From: Sterolibacterium sp964500605
GTDB lineage: Bacteria; Pseudomonadota; Gammaproteobacteria; Burkholderiales; Rhodocyclaceae
NCBI GenBank assembly: GCA_964500605.1
Contig: CAZCOS010000001.1
Span: forward strand, 62,001-126,000
DNA: 64,000 nucleotides
Direction: 5' to 3'
The notes beneath the pieces were generated by a model that saw only the letters and a list, made by a program, of their open reading frames with translations, ran no database searches and was not told the DNA's origin. The first letter of the stretch is position 1. The number at the start of each line of letters is the position of its first letter. This document shows, one piece after another, positions 34,496 to 43,891 of the stretch. Position numbers and translations under genes: made by a program.

Positions 34496-36286
34496 ATGAC
34501 CCTGCACACAACATTCTCTCCTGCTCATCCTTTGTCGCCGCAGATCGGCTCGCGTCGGCTCCCTGGTCTGCGTCTGACCGTAACCCTTTGCGCGACCCTC
34601 TGGCTCGCCGGTTGTGCCATTGGCAACCCTCCGCGTAGTGTCGCCAGCCTGCCCAAGGTGGAATACGAAGCCGAAAAGCAGCTGCGCGAGGCTATCGTGG
34701 CTGAATCCAGAAAAATTTCCAGTGCCAATGACGCTTTGCAAAGCAGCGTCAACACTAAAAAACCGTCGGTTGATCTGCCCATCATCGCACCGGTGGCCGA
34801 TCCGCTGGAAACGCGCACCATCAACATCAGCCTGATCAACGCTTCGGTCAACCAGATGCTGGCAGCCGTCGCCGATCAGGCCGGGCTCAATCTCATCGTC
34901 GAGCCTGCGGTGCTGGCACTCGAAACTCGCGCCGACATGCAGCTAAAAAAAATCAGCCTGCGCGAAGCCATCAATGAAGTGACTCGTGCCTTTGATCTGG
35001 TGACCGTCATCAAAGGCAACACCTTACGCGTCGCCCTGATGGACGAACGGGTCTTCGCCCTTGATCTACTCAATACCACCATGGCACTGGACGTCTCCTC
35101 TGGTGGCAACGTTTTTGGTGCCAACAGCAGCAGCGGCAGCTCCGGCAGCTCAGGCGGTGGCTCGAATGCCCTGCGTGGCAATCTCACACTCTCCGGCAAT
35201 GTCGGCAACAAAACCGATCCCTACGAACAGATCGAACAATCCGTACAAAACATCCTGGGCAGCGGCGGTGGCCGCAAGAGCAGCAGCAGCGGTGACAAAT
35301 CTGCCAGCAAGACCGAGGGGGATGCCAACAAGGAGCAAACCCTTGCTATCACAACCGCTCACAACCAGGCCATCTACACGCTCGACCGTCTGAGCGGCAG
35401 TCTGTACGTCCGGGCACGTCCTTCGCAGCTCCGCTCGGTTGAAAAAATGCTCGAACGCACTCAGAAAACCTTGCGACGTCAGGTACAGATCGAGGCTCAA
35501 CTCATCGATGTGCAATTGAACGATGGTTTTGAGCTGGGCGTGGACTGGAACATGCTGCGCAACTACGCCGCCGCCAATTTCGGTGTCAGCCCAAGTCAGC
35601 TGGGCCCAGCCACCTCAATACTGCCGCAGGGCAGTAACGGCCTGCCCAGCCGCGCCTTCTCGATCCCTTCTCAACTGGTGGGATCACAAGGAGGCCCCTC
35701 GTTTGGCCTGGCCTATCAAGCGGGTTCGTTCGGTGCGGTGCTCTCGGCACTGCGCTCCTTCGGCAACGTCAAGGTACTCTCCAACCCGAGCATCATGGTA
35801 CGCAACGGCAGCCCGGCCCTACTCAGCGTCGGCGTCAGCTCACGCTATGTTTCCCGCTCCAGCGTGACCAACAACACCCCCGGCGGCGGAGCCAGCACCA
35901 CCTCGTCAGACGTCCAGACCGATTCCGTCTTTGCCGGCGTGATGGTGGGTGTCGTCCCCTTCGTTCGTGATGATGGCCGTATCGAGCTGATGGTGCACCC
36001 GATGCAAACCGATGTCGATGCCCGCAGCCTGCAACTGATCGATGTTGGCAATGGCAACCGTATCAGCCTGCCCGTCGTCAGCTACAAGGGAATGACCACT
36101 ACACTCAATGTCGGCAATGGTGACACCGTCCTGATCGGCGGCCTGATCGACCAGCGCACCTCGGACAATGACCGTGGTGCGCCCGGCGTCTCCGAAATCC
36201 CCTTGTTTGGCACATTGTTCAGCAACCGTGCCAGCGTCCATTCCAGCCGCGAGCTGGTCATGATTCTGAAGGTTAAGGTGCTATGA
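34496..36286 (+). CDS. Outer-membrane secretin lipoprotein, MshL/PilQ family
   Basis: 596 residues from ATG 34496. Signal peptide with lipobox LAGC (about residue 40), then an N-domain (TINISLINASVNQMLAAVAD), a Ser/Gly-rich linker (about 205-265), and the C-terminal secretin domain: VQIEAQLIDVQLND, ALRSFGNVKVLSNPSIMVRN, and the closing GDTVLIGGLIDQR / IPLFGTLFSNR motif. It forms the outer-membrane channel of the filament system. Confidence 0.93.
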   Translation: MTLHTTFSPAHPLSPQIGSRRLPGLRLTVTLCATLWLAGCAIGNPPRSVASLPKVEYEAEKQLREAIVAESRKISSANDALQSSVNTKKPSVDLPIIAPVADPLETRTINISLINASVNQMLAAVADQAGLNLIVEPAVLALETRADMQLKKISLREAINEVTRAFDLVTVIKGNTLRVALMDERVFALDLLNTTMALDVSSGGNVFGANSSSGSSGSSGGGSNALRGNLTLSGNVGNKTDPYEQIEQSVQNILGSGGGRKSSSSGDKSASKTEGDANKEQTLAITTAHNQAIYTLDRLSGSLYVRARPSQLRSVEKMLERTQKTLRRQVQIEAQLIDVQLNDGFELGVDWNMLRNYAAANFGVSPSQLGPATSILPQGSNGLPSRAFSIPSQLVGSQGGPSFGLAYQAGSFGAVLSALRSFGNVKVLSNPSIMVRNGSPALLSVGVSSRYVSRSSVTNNTPGGGASTTSSDVQTDSVFAGVMVGVVPFVRDDGRIELMVHPMQTDVDARSLQLIDVGNGNRISLPVVSYKGMTTTLNVGNGDTVLIGGLIDQRTSDNDRGAPGVSEIPLFGTLFSNRASVHSSRELVMILKVKVL

Positions 36287-37167
36287 GTCTGATACAGGAC
36301 GCACTGAAGGAGATGGAAACCCACCGGCCGAATACCGCCGCTGGGGCTCCAGCACCCCTCATGAAAAATACTGCAACCGCACGTTCGACCACGCCTTATC
36401 TCATATCGGGCCTGGTTCTGATCGGAGCCATCACACTGGGGGGATACGCCACCTGGCATTACGGCGCGTCAACCTCTTCCTTTCCTTCATCCCCAACTAC
36501 CGATCTCGCTCCGCCCCCCCTTGGATCGACGCCTTCGGCCACCCACATCGCAACGAAAACATCCGAAGCTCCCCTCGAAGTCCCACATCCCCTCCCCGCT
36601 GCGTCTATCGCAGTAGCCCCGCGCTTACTCCCTTCGCTCCCTTCCACACAGGCACAGGCAACCATCCCTCCCGCTCCTCACCGATTCCCCAAAAAAGCCG
36701 CTGGCAACCCGAGTGCCTCACGCTCACAACCTCGCCATCCTGCACCCGCCACCTCCGAGGCATCCAAGCCAGCAACCCCCACGACGCCACAGGCTCCGGA
36801 AACCACTCTTGAGGAACATTACACACGCCTGTTCCAGGCCATCGAGCGTGTCGACACCCAGTCTGCTGCCGAGCAACTCAAAACCCTGGAACAACGTCTG
36901 CCCCCCGATAACTTGGTGATATTGCGCGCCAAGGCCTGGTTAAGCAACCAGGCAGGAGACAACGCCAATGCTCGCCGGTTCTGGCAGGAAATTCTGGATC
37001 ATCTGCCCGATGACCAGAACGCCAGCCTCAATCTGGCTGCCCTGGCCGCCCGTGAAGGCCGCCTGGATACCGCCCGTACCCTCATCAGCCGCGTCCTAGC
37101 CACCCACCCGGATTCACCGGCAGCCCGCCTCAGCCTACAACAATTGGACAAGGCCACCACGCCATGA
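36283..37167 (+). CDS. TPR-containing pilus assembly protein, MshN-like
   Basis: 294 residues: a short cytoplasmic N-terminus with MSLIQDALKEME (typical of MshN and GspB-like proteins), a membrane helix (about 38-60), a Pro/Ser/Ala-rich linker (about 65-170) and two to three TPR-like repeats (about 178-290). The order after an MshL-type secretin supports the call. Overlaps neighbours by 4 nt. Confidence 0.75.
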   Translation: MSLIQDALKEMETHRPNTAAGAPAPLMKNTATARSTTPYLISGLVLIGAITLGGYATWHYGASTSSFPSSPTTDLAPPPLGSTPSATHIATKTSEAPLEVPHPLPAASIAVAPRLLPSLPSTQAQATIPPAPHRFPKKAAGNPSASRSQPRHPAPATSEASKPATPTTPQAPETTLEEHYTRLFQAIERVDTQSAAEQLKTLEQRLPPDNLVILRAKAWLSNQAGDNANARRFWQEILDHLPDDQNASLNLAALAAREGRLDTARTLISRVLATHPDSPAARLSLQQLDKATTP

Positions 37168-38636
37168 CATCGCCCCAAGCCCACCTGTCCGCACTGGGAC
37201 TGACGCGCAACCCCTTCCCGCCAACGCCGGACGCCCGCTGCTATTTTTATACCGATCAGCTCGACCGCGACTGTGCCGAAGTGCTGCACTGCGTATTGGC
37301 CCGCAAAGGATTTTTACTGGTGACCGGCGAAGTCGGGCTGGGCAAAACCACCTTCGTCCGCCGCCTGCTCGACACCGTCGCTGACCACGATATCGCTATA
37401 GCCCTGGTGTTCAACACCTTCCTGCAAGGCCGCGAACTGCTGGCCACCATCAATCGAGATTTTGGCTTGCCCGCCCGGGAAGACATGGCCGCCAACATGG
37501 CGGTACTGAACGATTTTCTGCTCGAACAGGCCAAGCGCGGCAAGACCACCGTCATGGTCGTCGATGATGCCCAGAACCTGACCGACGAAAGTCTGGAGAT
37601 GGTGCGTCTGCTGAGCAACCTCGAAAGTGGCCAGGAAAAACTGCTGCAGATCGTGCTTGCCGGCCAGCCGGAACTGATCGACAAACTGGAGCAGGAGAAC
37701 CTGCGCCAGCTCAAGAGCCGCATCGTCAAGCATGTCCATCTGGAAGGGCTTTCCCTGCGCGATACTGGCCGTTATTTCGAATTTCGCATCAACGATGCCG
37801 GAGGTGCAGGCCGCCTGACGCTGGATGGCGGAGCCCTGAAACTGCTGCACCAGACCACCGGAGGCAATCTTCGGCGCATCCACCTCATTCTCGACCGCTG
37901 TCTGTACGGCCTCGTCTCGCGGCGTAGCAGCGTCATCAACCGCGCGCTCATCCAACAGGCCATTACCGAAACCGAAATCGGCCGCAAGACCGCAACCCCA
38001 AAATCTATCTACCACATCGGCTGGCTGGCCACGATGGCCGCCATTCCCGTCGTCGCCTACGCTGCATGGCAGGGCGGCTACCTGGCCGCTGCCCACAAGC
38101 CCGTTTTAACCGTTGCCCCCTCTCTTGCCACACCCATGTCCACCGTGCCAGTACCGCAGGCAAAAATTCACCCTGCGGCGGCCACAATCTCGCCACCATC
38201 CTCCGCAAAAGCCCCGGAATCCGCCAAACCGCCCACCTCTCCAGACCTGGGGCATTGCCTGCAACGACCCGAGTTCGCCCAGGTCGGCCGTACTTCTGCT
38301 GCCAGCAACCTGCACATGGCGAGCATTCCCGCAGCAGCCGACAAGTATTTAACAGATGGCCCCGGCCTATGCCGCTACGAAGTAAACGGTACGCCTTGGG
38401 TCGTCTGGCAAACCGGCGGACAAAACCGTGACCTGCAAGCCCCCGCGCCCAATGCTGCCTTGCAACACCTGCAAACCCGGCTGGCAGCACTCGGCTTTTA
38501 TCACCCACAGGCCATCGACGGCTACTTTGGCCCGCTCACCCGCGCCGCACTCGCCCGTTTCCAGGCCAGCCTGGGCTTGACTGCCCAGGGTGAGCCAGAT
38601 GACCTAACCTTGCTGCTGCTGGACAAAACGTCATGA
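37164..38636 (+). CDS. ExeA/MshM-like AAA ATPase with C-terminal peptidoglycan-binding domain
   Basis: 490 residues. An N-terminal AAA domain has Walker A GEVGLGKTT and Walker B VMVVDDAQNL. A membrane helix (about 288-312) is followed by a Pro/Ala-rich linker and a PG_binding_1 domain at the C-terminus (about 430-485, LQTRLAALGFYHPQAIDGYF). This is the GspA/ExeA layout, which helps insert the secretin through peptidoglycan. MSHA MshM usually lacks the last domain. Confidence 0.88.
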   Translation: MTSPQAHLSALGLTRNPFPPTPDARCYFYTDQLDRDCAEVLHCVLARKGFLLVTGEVGLGKTTFVRRLLDTVADHDIAIALVFNTFLQGRELLATINRDFGLPAREDMAANMAVLNDFLLEQAKRGKTTVMVVDDAQNLTDESLEMVRLLSNLESGQEKLLQIVLAGQPELIDKLEQENLRQLKSRIVKHVHLEGLSLRDTGRYFEFRINDAGGAGRLTLDGGALKLLHQTTGGNLRRIHLILDRCLYGLVSRRSSVINRALIQQAITETEIGRKTATPKSIYHIGWLATMAAIPVVAYAAWQGGYLAAAHKPVLTVAPSLATPMSTVPVPQAKIHPAAATISPPSSAKAPESAKPPTSPDLGHCLQRPEFAQVGRTSAASNLHMASIPAAADKYLTDGPGLCRYEVNGTPWVVWQTGGQNRDLQAPAPNAALQHLQTRLAALGFYHPQAIDGYFGPLTRAALARFQASLGLTAQGEPDDLTLLLLDKTS

Positions 38637-40381
38637 CCCATACCGCCCCACCCTGCCTGACGATCAACCAGCACGCTGTCGAGGAATTCCCGATAACGGC
38701 GACTCTGGGCAACAAGGACGAGGCAACACAACCTCTGGGGGAACTGATGATGCGCTATGGCATCATCAACTCCTTGCAACGCGAATACGCCCTGCAAAAA
38801 CAGGCCATCGAAGGCGGTCGCCTCGGCAACATCCTGGTCGAACATGGCCTGGCCAGTGAAGCACAAATCGCTCGCTTCCTGGCCTCGCAGCATGGCTATT
38901 CCTATGTGGAAGTTGCCACGATCGACAAGCCGGCCCCTGAAGTACTGACCATCTTCAACCGTGACCTATGCCTGACCCACGGTTTCCTGCCCCTGCAACG
39001 CACGGAAGATACCCTTGATGTCGTTCTTGGCAATAGTGATCCGCGTGCCGTGGCCGATCTGGTATTACGCCGCACCGGGCTGAAAACCCGTTTCCTGCAA
39101 GGTGAATTCACCCGCGTCGCGCGTGCAATCCGCCAGCATTTCTACTTCACCCAGAACCCCATCGAAGATCTACTGGCGCGCGAAATACGCCGCCTGGCCG
39201 ACGATCCAGATCGCGCCTACAGCCCGGAGCGCATGCTCGACTACCTGCTGCACCTGGCCGTGCGCGACCGTGCCACCGATATCCACTTCTCCCCGGCCGC
39301 CAACAGTCTCCACGTCCTGTTCCGCGTCGACGGCTTGCTACGCCCGAAGTTTGCCCTGCCCCCGGTACTCAACCGCTTGCTGGCCTACATCAAACTCTCT
39401 GCCGAAATGGATGTCGCCGAACAACGCCTGCCCCAGGACGGCAGCTTCACCGCCACCATCCTCGACGCCCCGGCCACGCTGCGCGTCTCTACCCTGATCG
39501 CCGAATACGGCGAACGCATGGTGCTGCGTATCCTGCCCGGCCGCAGCGAGCTGGGCAGCTTGGAAGACCTTGGCTATCTTGTCGCTGATGTCAACCGTCT
39601 GCGCAAGGTCTTTGCCCGCCCGGCTGGTCTGATCCTCATTACCGGCCCGACCGGTTCGGGAAAAAGCACCACCCTGCACGCCGCACTGCGCATGCAGTCG
39701 CTCATCGAACGCAATGTCCTGACCATCGAAGACCCCGTTGAATACCGCGTTCCTGGTGCCTGCCAGACCGAAGTCAACCGCCGCGCCGGTTACGAATTCG
39801 GCTCGGCCATGCGCTACTTCCTGCGCCATGACCCGGATGTGATGCTGGTTGGCGAAATTCGTGATGCAGAAACCTCACAAGCCGCCATCGACGCCGCCTC
39901 GACCGGCCACCTGGTACTCTCCACCCTGCACGTCGGCAGCATCTTCGGCGTCATTCCACGTCTGCGCCTGCTTGGCATCGACTCGGAGAGCATCGCCGAA
40001 AACCTAGTTGCCGTCGTCAACCAGCGACTGGTGCGCCGTCTGTGTCCCTGCTGCAAGGAAAGCCGCCCCCTGCAAGAAGAAGAGCGTCACTTCTGTGAGT
40101 CCGTGGCCCCCAAAAGCCCACTTCCCGAAGCCCTCTACCATGCCGTCGGCTGCGACTGTTGCAATGAAAGTGGCTACCTTGGCCGTCTGCCGGTTTATGA
40201 GATCATCATCCTCGACCGCGCCTTGTCCGATGCCATCGGTAACGACCGACCACGCCATGAAATTCGCCAGACCGCCATCAACGGCGGCTATCGCTCGATG
40301 CTGGAAATGTCACATTGGCGTGTCCTGCAAGGTGAAACCACCGTCGCAGAAGTCCATCGCTCTGTTGGTGGGGTGCTCTGA
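38633..40381 (+). CDS. Assembly ATPase, GspE/PilB/MshE family
   Basis: 582 residues. N-terminal MshEN-type domain (about 30-170), then the ATPase: Walker A GPTGSGKSTT, Asp box and Walker B DPDVMLVGEIRDAET, His box STGHLVLSTLHV. The tetracysteine zinc motif (CPCC ... CDCC) is typical of extension ATPases and absent from PilT. It powers filament assembly. Confidence 0.96.
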   Translation: MTHTAPPCLTINQHAVEEFPITATLGNKDEATQPLGELMMRYGIINSLQREYALQKQAIEGGRLGNILVEHGLASEAQIARFLASQHGYSYVEVATIDKPAPEVLTIFNRDLCLTHGFLPLQRTEDTLDVVLGNSDPRAVADLVLRRTGLKTRFLQGEFTRVARAIRQHFYFTQNPIEDLLAREIRRLADDPDRAYSPERMLDYLLHLAVRDRATDIHFSPAANSLHVLFRVDGLLRPKFALPPVLNRLLAYIKLSAEMDVAEQRLPQDGSFTATILDAPATLRVSTLIAEYGERMVLRILPGRSELGSLEDLGYLVADVNRLRKVFARPAGLILITGPTGSGKSTTLHAALRMQSLIERNVLTIEDPVEYRVPGACQTEVNRRAGYEFGSAMRYFLRHDPDVMLVGEIRDAETSQAAIDAASTGHLVLSTLHVGSIFGVIPRLRLLGIDSESIAENLVAVVNQRLVRRLCPCCKESRPLQEEERHFCESVAPKSPLPEALYHAVGCDCCNESGYLGRLPVYEIIILDRALSDAIGNDRPRHEIRQTAINGGYRSMLEMSHWRVLQGETTVAEVHRSVGGVL

Positions 40382-41652
40382 TGGCGAATATGAACACCTA
40401 CTACTACCGAGTGTTACAGCCCGAAGGAACGGTGACAAGCGGGATCATACGGCTGGCCATCGACCGCGACTTTTCTGCCCGCCTGTGGCTGGAACGCCAG
40501 CACGATGGCCCGGTGTTGATGCTCTATCGCCTGCCATCCTGGCTCGCTACAGCCCAGAGCATCCTATTGCGCCCCTTCCGCCAACCGATCCGCCGCGAAG
40601 ACCTGGCCGGCTTCCTGCGCGATCTGGCATTGATGAGCAATGCCGGAGTTCCCATGCTGGACGCCCTGCGTGCCATCGAATCCGAAGGAGACCTCGGTAA
40701 CCAACCCCGCCTGTCGCGCCTGGCCCGCCGTCTGCTCGATGACCTCAATGCCGGAGCCTCGATCTCAGATGCCTTCGCCCGCCACCCCGACGTTTTTCCG
40801 GAAAGTGTCCGCAATCTGGTCTCCATCGGCGACCGCTCCGGCAACATGGGACGCATGCTGCTCGAAGGGGCAGACCATGTCGAACGCCTCATCCAGATCG
40901 GGCGCGACATGCGCACCGCCTTGATCTATCCGGCTTTCGTCTTCGTCTCCATCCTTGCCGTCGCCACCTTCTGGATCTACAACGTCGTCCCCAACATGGC
41001 ACAGCTGTTCAAGCAGTTGCACGCCAAACTCCCGCCCATCACAGTCGGTCTGCTGGCCTTTTCGGATTGGGTAACACATCACGGGCTGCTCGTGCTGCTC
41101 ATCCTCGTGGGTGGCAGCATCGCCCTGTGGCTGGCCATCTCCCGTATTCCCGGGGTACGCCAGTTCATGCACCGACTGGGGCACGGACTCCCCATCTCCC
41201 GCGTTTTGATGCGCTCATCCGGGCTGGCCAGCATCACCGAGCATCTGGCCATCCTGATCCGTGCCGGTATCGACGTCGTCACCAGTCTCGACATCCTTGC
41301 CCGCGCCACTTCTGACACCTACTATCAGGTAAGAATCGAAGCCATGCGCGAACGTGTGGCGCGTGGAGACCGCATCGCCATGGCCATGCGCCAGGTCGGC
41401 GGTTTCCCGCCCATGGTAACCCGCATGGTGGCTGTAGGTGAAGAATCCGGCAATCTCGATGCCCAGCTACAACATCTGGCAGACGAATACCGCAAACGAC
41501 TCAACATCGTGGTCTCGACTCTTGGTGAAATCATCAAACCAGCCGTCATCCTGATTGCCGGTGGTTTGTTTCTTTTCCTGATCGTTGCACTGCTGCTCCC
41601 CGTCTACGATCTGGTACGCCAGACCGTGACCACCTCGATGCAAGGAGGGTAA
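40381..41652 (+). CDS. Inner-membrane platform protein, GspF/PilC/MshG family
   Basis: 423 residues with two GspF repeats: FLRDLALMSNAGVPMLDALRA in the first and EHLAILIRAGIDVVTSLDIL in the second, each with the GDRSGNMGRML / GEESGNLDAQL signature. Membrane helices at about 180-200, 230-252 and 385-410. It overlaps the ATPase gene by one base (TGATG). Confidence 0.95.
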   Translation: MANMNTYYYRVLQPEGTVTSGIIRLAIDRDFSARLWLERQHDGPVLMLYRLPSWLATAQSILLRPFRQPIRREDLAGFLRDLALMSNAGVPMLDALRAIESEGDLGNQPRLSRLARRLLDDLNAGASISDAFARHPDVFPESVRNLVSIGDRSGNMGRMLLEGADHVERLIQIGRDMRTALIYPAFVFVSILAVATFWIYNVVPNMAQLFKQLHAKLPPITVGLLAFSDWVTHHGLLVLLILVGGSIALWLAISRIPGVRQFMHRLGHGLPISRVLMRSSGLASITEHLAILIRAGIDVVTSLDILARATSDTYYQVRIEAMRERVARGDRIAMAMRQVGGFPPMVTRMVAVGEESGNLDAQLQHLADEYRKRLNIVVSTLGEIIKPAVILIAGGLFLFLIVALLLPVYDLVRQTVTTSMQGG

Positions 41653-41656
41653 TCCG

Positions 41657-43891
41657 ATGCACCCAATCATGTCCGCTCACCGCCACCGATCAGCCGGCTT
41701 CGGCCTGCTCGAAGCCCTGCTGCTGACCTTCGTGCTGGGCGGAGTGCTGATCAATGGCGCATTTTGGCTGAAGGCGCAGACCGAAAGCCGCCGCATCGAG
41801 GTACAAACCAATCTGTTACGAATCGCACAGCAACAGGTTGATGCTTACGCTGCCCGTTTTTATCAGCTACCCTGCCCAGCAACGGCGTCCAGCAATGGCG
41901 TCAGTGATTGTAGTGCGGGCCATCAGAAAGGGCTGTTTCCGTATCGGACACTAGGCCTTGAACCCAGCGCGGATTTGGCCGGAATCACACGGCTGGCTTA
42001 CATGGTCAGCCGCACCGGAGCAGTTGATCTGACAACAATAAACAATACCTTTGAAGCAACCAAACTGGATGGCAGCACCTATAACCTCGGACGGATCAAT
42101 ACCCTAGATTTTTGCCAAAATCTGTCACAAGCCGCCAAGGACACCAGTTCCGGCGGTATCCGCGTCTTTACATCAAGTGGCGGCGGCCCGCTCAACCACA
42201 CAATAGCTTATGCCATTGCCCATCCGGGCAATCTGGATGCGGATGGAGATGGAAATCTCTTTGACGGGCGAAACGCCAGTTTGGCCGCAGAAATGGACGA
42301 CGCCGGAAGTCTTGGATTGGATAGAAGTGACGATCAGGTCGTCTCGCGCCAATTCTCCGAGCTGTACGCCATGAATAGTTGTGCTGAGCTAATGGATTCG
42401 GTCAACAACATGGGGTTGGCTAATGAAGTCGCAAGCGAAGTAGGCGAACAAAAAGCTTGGAATTTGGTATCAGCCGGCGCACTCGTCGGCGTCAACTACG
42501 CCAAAATGCTCGTTGCCCAGACCAAGGCCGGGCTTGCCGCCGCCACGATGGGGGCTGCCATTGCCGCCCTCAGTGCAGCCACAACGGCACTAAGTGGTTC
42601 CATCGCAGCCTGTGTCGTCATTATCGGATGCTTTACCATACCGGTTCTGAGTATTGCCGTGGCTACGGGAGCTACGGCCATTATATCCGCAGGCTACGCC
42701 GTCGCGGCCAACCTGCTTTCCGTTGCGGCCATGGCCACCGCACTCGTCATGTCAGAAGTGACTTTTTTCAAAGCGGGAGGAGAACTTGGAGCCAGTAGCC
42801 TCAACATGAGTGACGCCACCAATACCGCAAAAAAAGCCTGGGACGATGCAAGTGCTGCAATCACAAAGAAACAGCAAGAAAAACAAAAGGCAGAAACAGA
42901 AAAAAATAAAGCCTGCGAAACGGCCAGTGATACATGGGGCTGGTTAATGGATTGGGCTCATTTTGCTATTTGGGACGCAAACGATAAATCCAATCCAAAA
43001 CCAAACAGGCCGCAGACATTGTACGATAGCGATTTAATCGCTGTTCGAAGCAAATTGTACAACTTTTATCTTACACAACTCATTGTCGATGAAAAACAGG
43101 CTGATTATGATCGCGCCAAGAAACTTCCTGAAAGCTCATCGTCCAATACCTCTAATGAACGTAATGACCTTATTAACAAGCTGAATACTGAGCTCAATAA
43201 TGAAAGAGCAAAAGCAAACCCAGATCAAGATCTGATTCGCAACCTGGAGAAAGCAATAGACAATATTACAAACCAAACTGGCGGAATCGATGTTTCACAG
43301 CAAATTAACAATCTAAAAAGCCAGATTGCCTCACTACAGAGTGATATCAATGGCGAAACCGACCCTGATAGAAAAGCCCAAAAACAAAAGGCTCTGATCG
43401 ACATGCAACGCCAACTTGCCAGCCTAGACACCAGCCTATCTGGAAAGGAAGCCGCACTTAACGAAGCCAAGGCCAATCGAGACTCCGCCAAAACCACCTA
43501 TGAAAATGCGCGTGATAATGTAATCGAAAAATTCAATCTTTACTACTGCACAACCACAGAAACAAAAGATAAAGATGGAAAGGTGGTCTCAACCTCAGTA
43601 GATTGTACTCATCACGTTGATTATCGAGGTGAAATAAGAAGACACATCAAGGAGATAAATGGCAATATCGAGGATTCGTATCCAAAGTGCTGGATAAGGA
43701 CCGATAAATATAATATAGCTAACGATTCATACAACCAATCTGTGACGGCAGCAGACCAGGCTAAGGCTGCTTATGAACAGTTTCGGGATTTTTCTACTGG
43801 AACTACACCAACCTCCACACTCGAACTAAAAATCTGGTCAGGCGGCGAGGGGGCACTTCAGGCAGTTGAAGCGAAGGGAGGCATGAAATGA
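41657..43891 (+). CDS. Giant prepilin-like protein E (744 aa) with hydrophobic segments and coiled coil
   Basis: A 14-residue leader, then FGLLE with Glu at +5. It has the LPCPA...C...FPYRTLG block (71-101) and a DADGDGNLFDG calcium-loop-like motif (194-204). Residues about 271-370 form a continuous Ala/Gly/Val/Ile-rich stretch long enough for two to four helices. Residues about 385-625 are charged, Lys/Asn/Gln-rich and heptad-like, coded by AT-rich DNA. A last Cys-containing part follows. No family is recognised beyond the N-terminal prepilin motif. A tip subunit or an exported effector is a guess. Confidence 0.7.
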   Translation: MHPIMSAHRHRSAGFGLLEALLLTFVLGGVLINGAFWLKAQTESRRIEVQTNLLRIAQQQVDAYAARFYQLPCPATASSNGVSDCSAGHQKGLFPYRTLGLEPSADLAGITRLAYMVSRTGAVDLTTINNTFEATKLDGSTYNLGRINTLDFCQNLSQAAKDTSSGGIRVFTSSGGGPLNHTIAYAIAHPGNLDADGDGNLFDGRNASLAAEMDDAGSLGLDRSDDQVVSRQFSELYAMNSCAELMDSVNNMGLANEVASEVGEQKAWNLVSAGALVGVNYAKMLVAQTKAGLAAATMGAAIAALSAATTALSGSIAACVVIIGCFTIPVLSIAVATGATAIISAGYAVAANLLSVAAMATALVMSEVTFFKAGGELGASSLNMSDATNTAKKAWDDASAAITKKQQEKQKAETEKNKACETASDTWGWLMDWAHFAIWDANDKSNPKPNRPQTLYDSDLIAVRSKLYNFYLTQLIVDEKQADYDRAKKLPESSSSNTSNERNDLINKLNTELNNERAKANPDQDLIRNLEKAIDNITNQTGGIDVSQQINNLKSQIASLQSDINGETDPDRKAQKQKALIDMQRQLASLDTSLSGKEAALNEAKANRDSAKTTYENARDNVIEKFNLYYCTTTETKDKDGKVVSTSVDCTHHVDYRGEIRRHIKEINGNIEDSYPKCWIRTDKYNIANDSYNQSVTAADQAKAAYEQFRDFSTGTTPTSTLELKIWSGGEGALQAVEAKGGMK

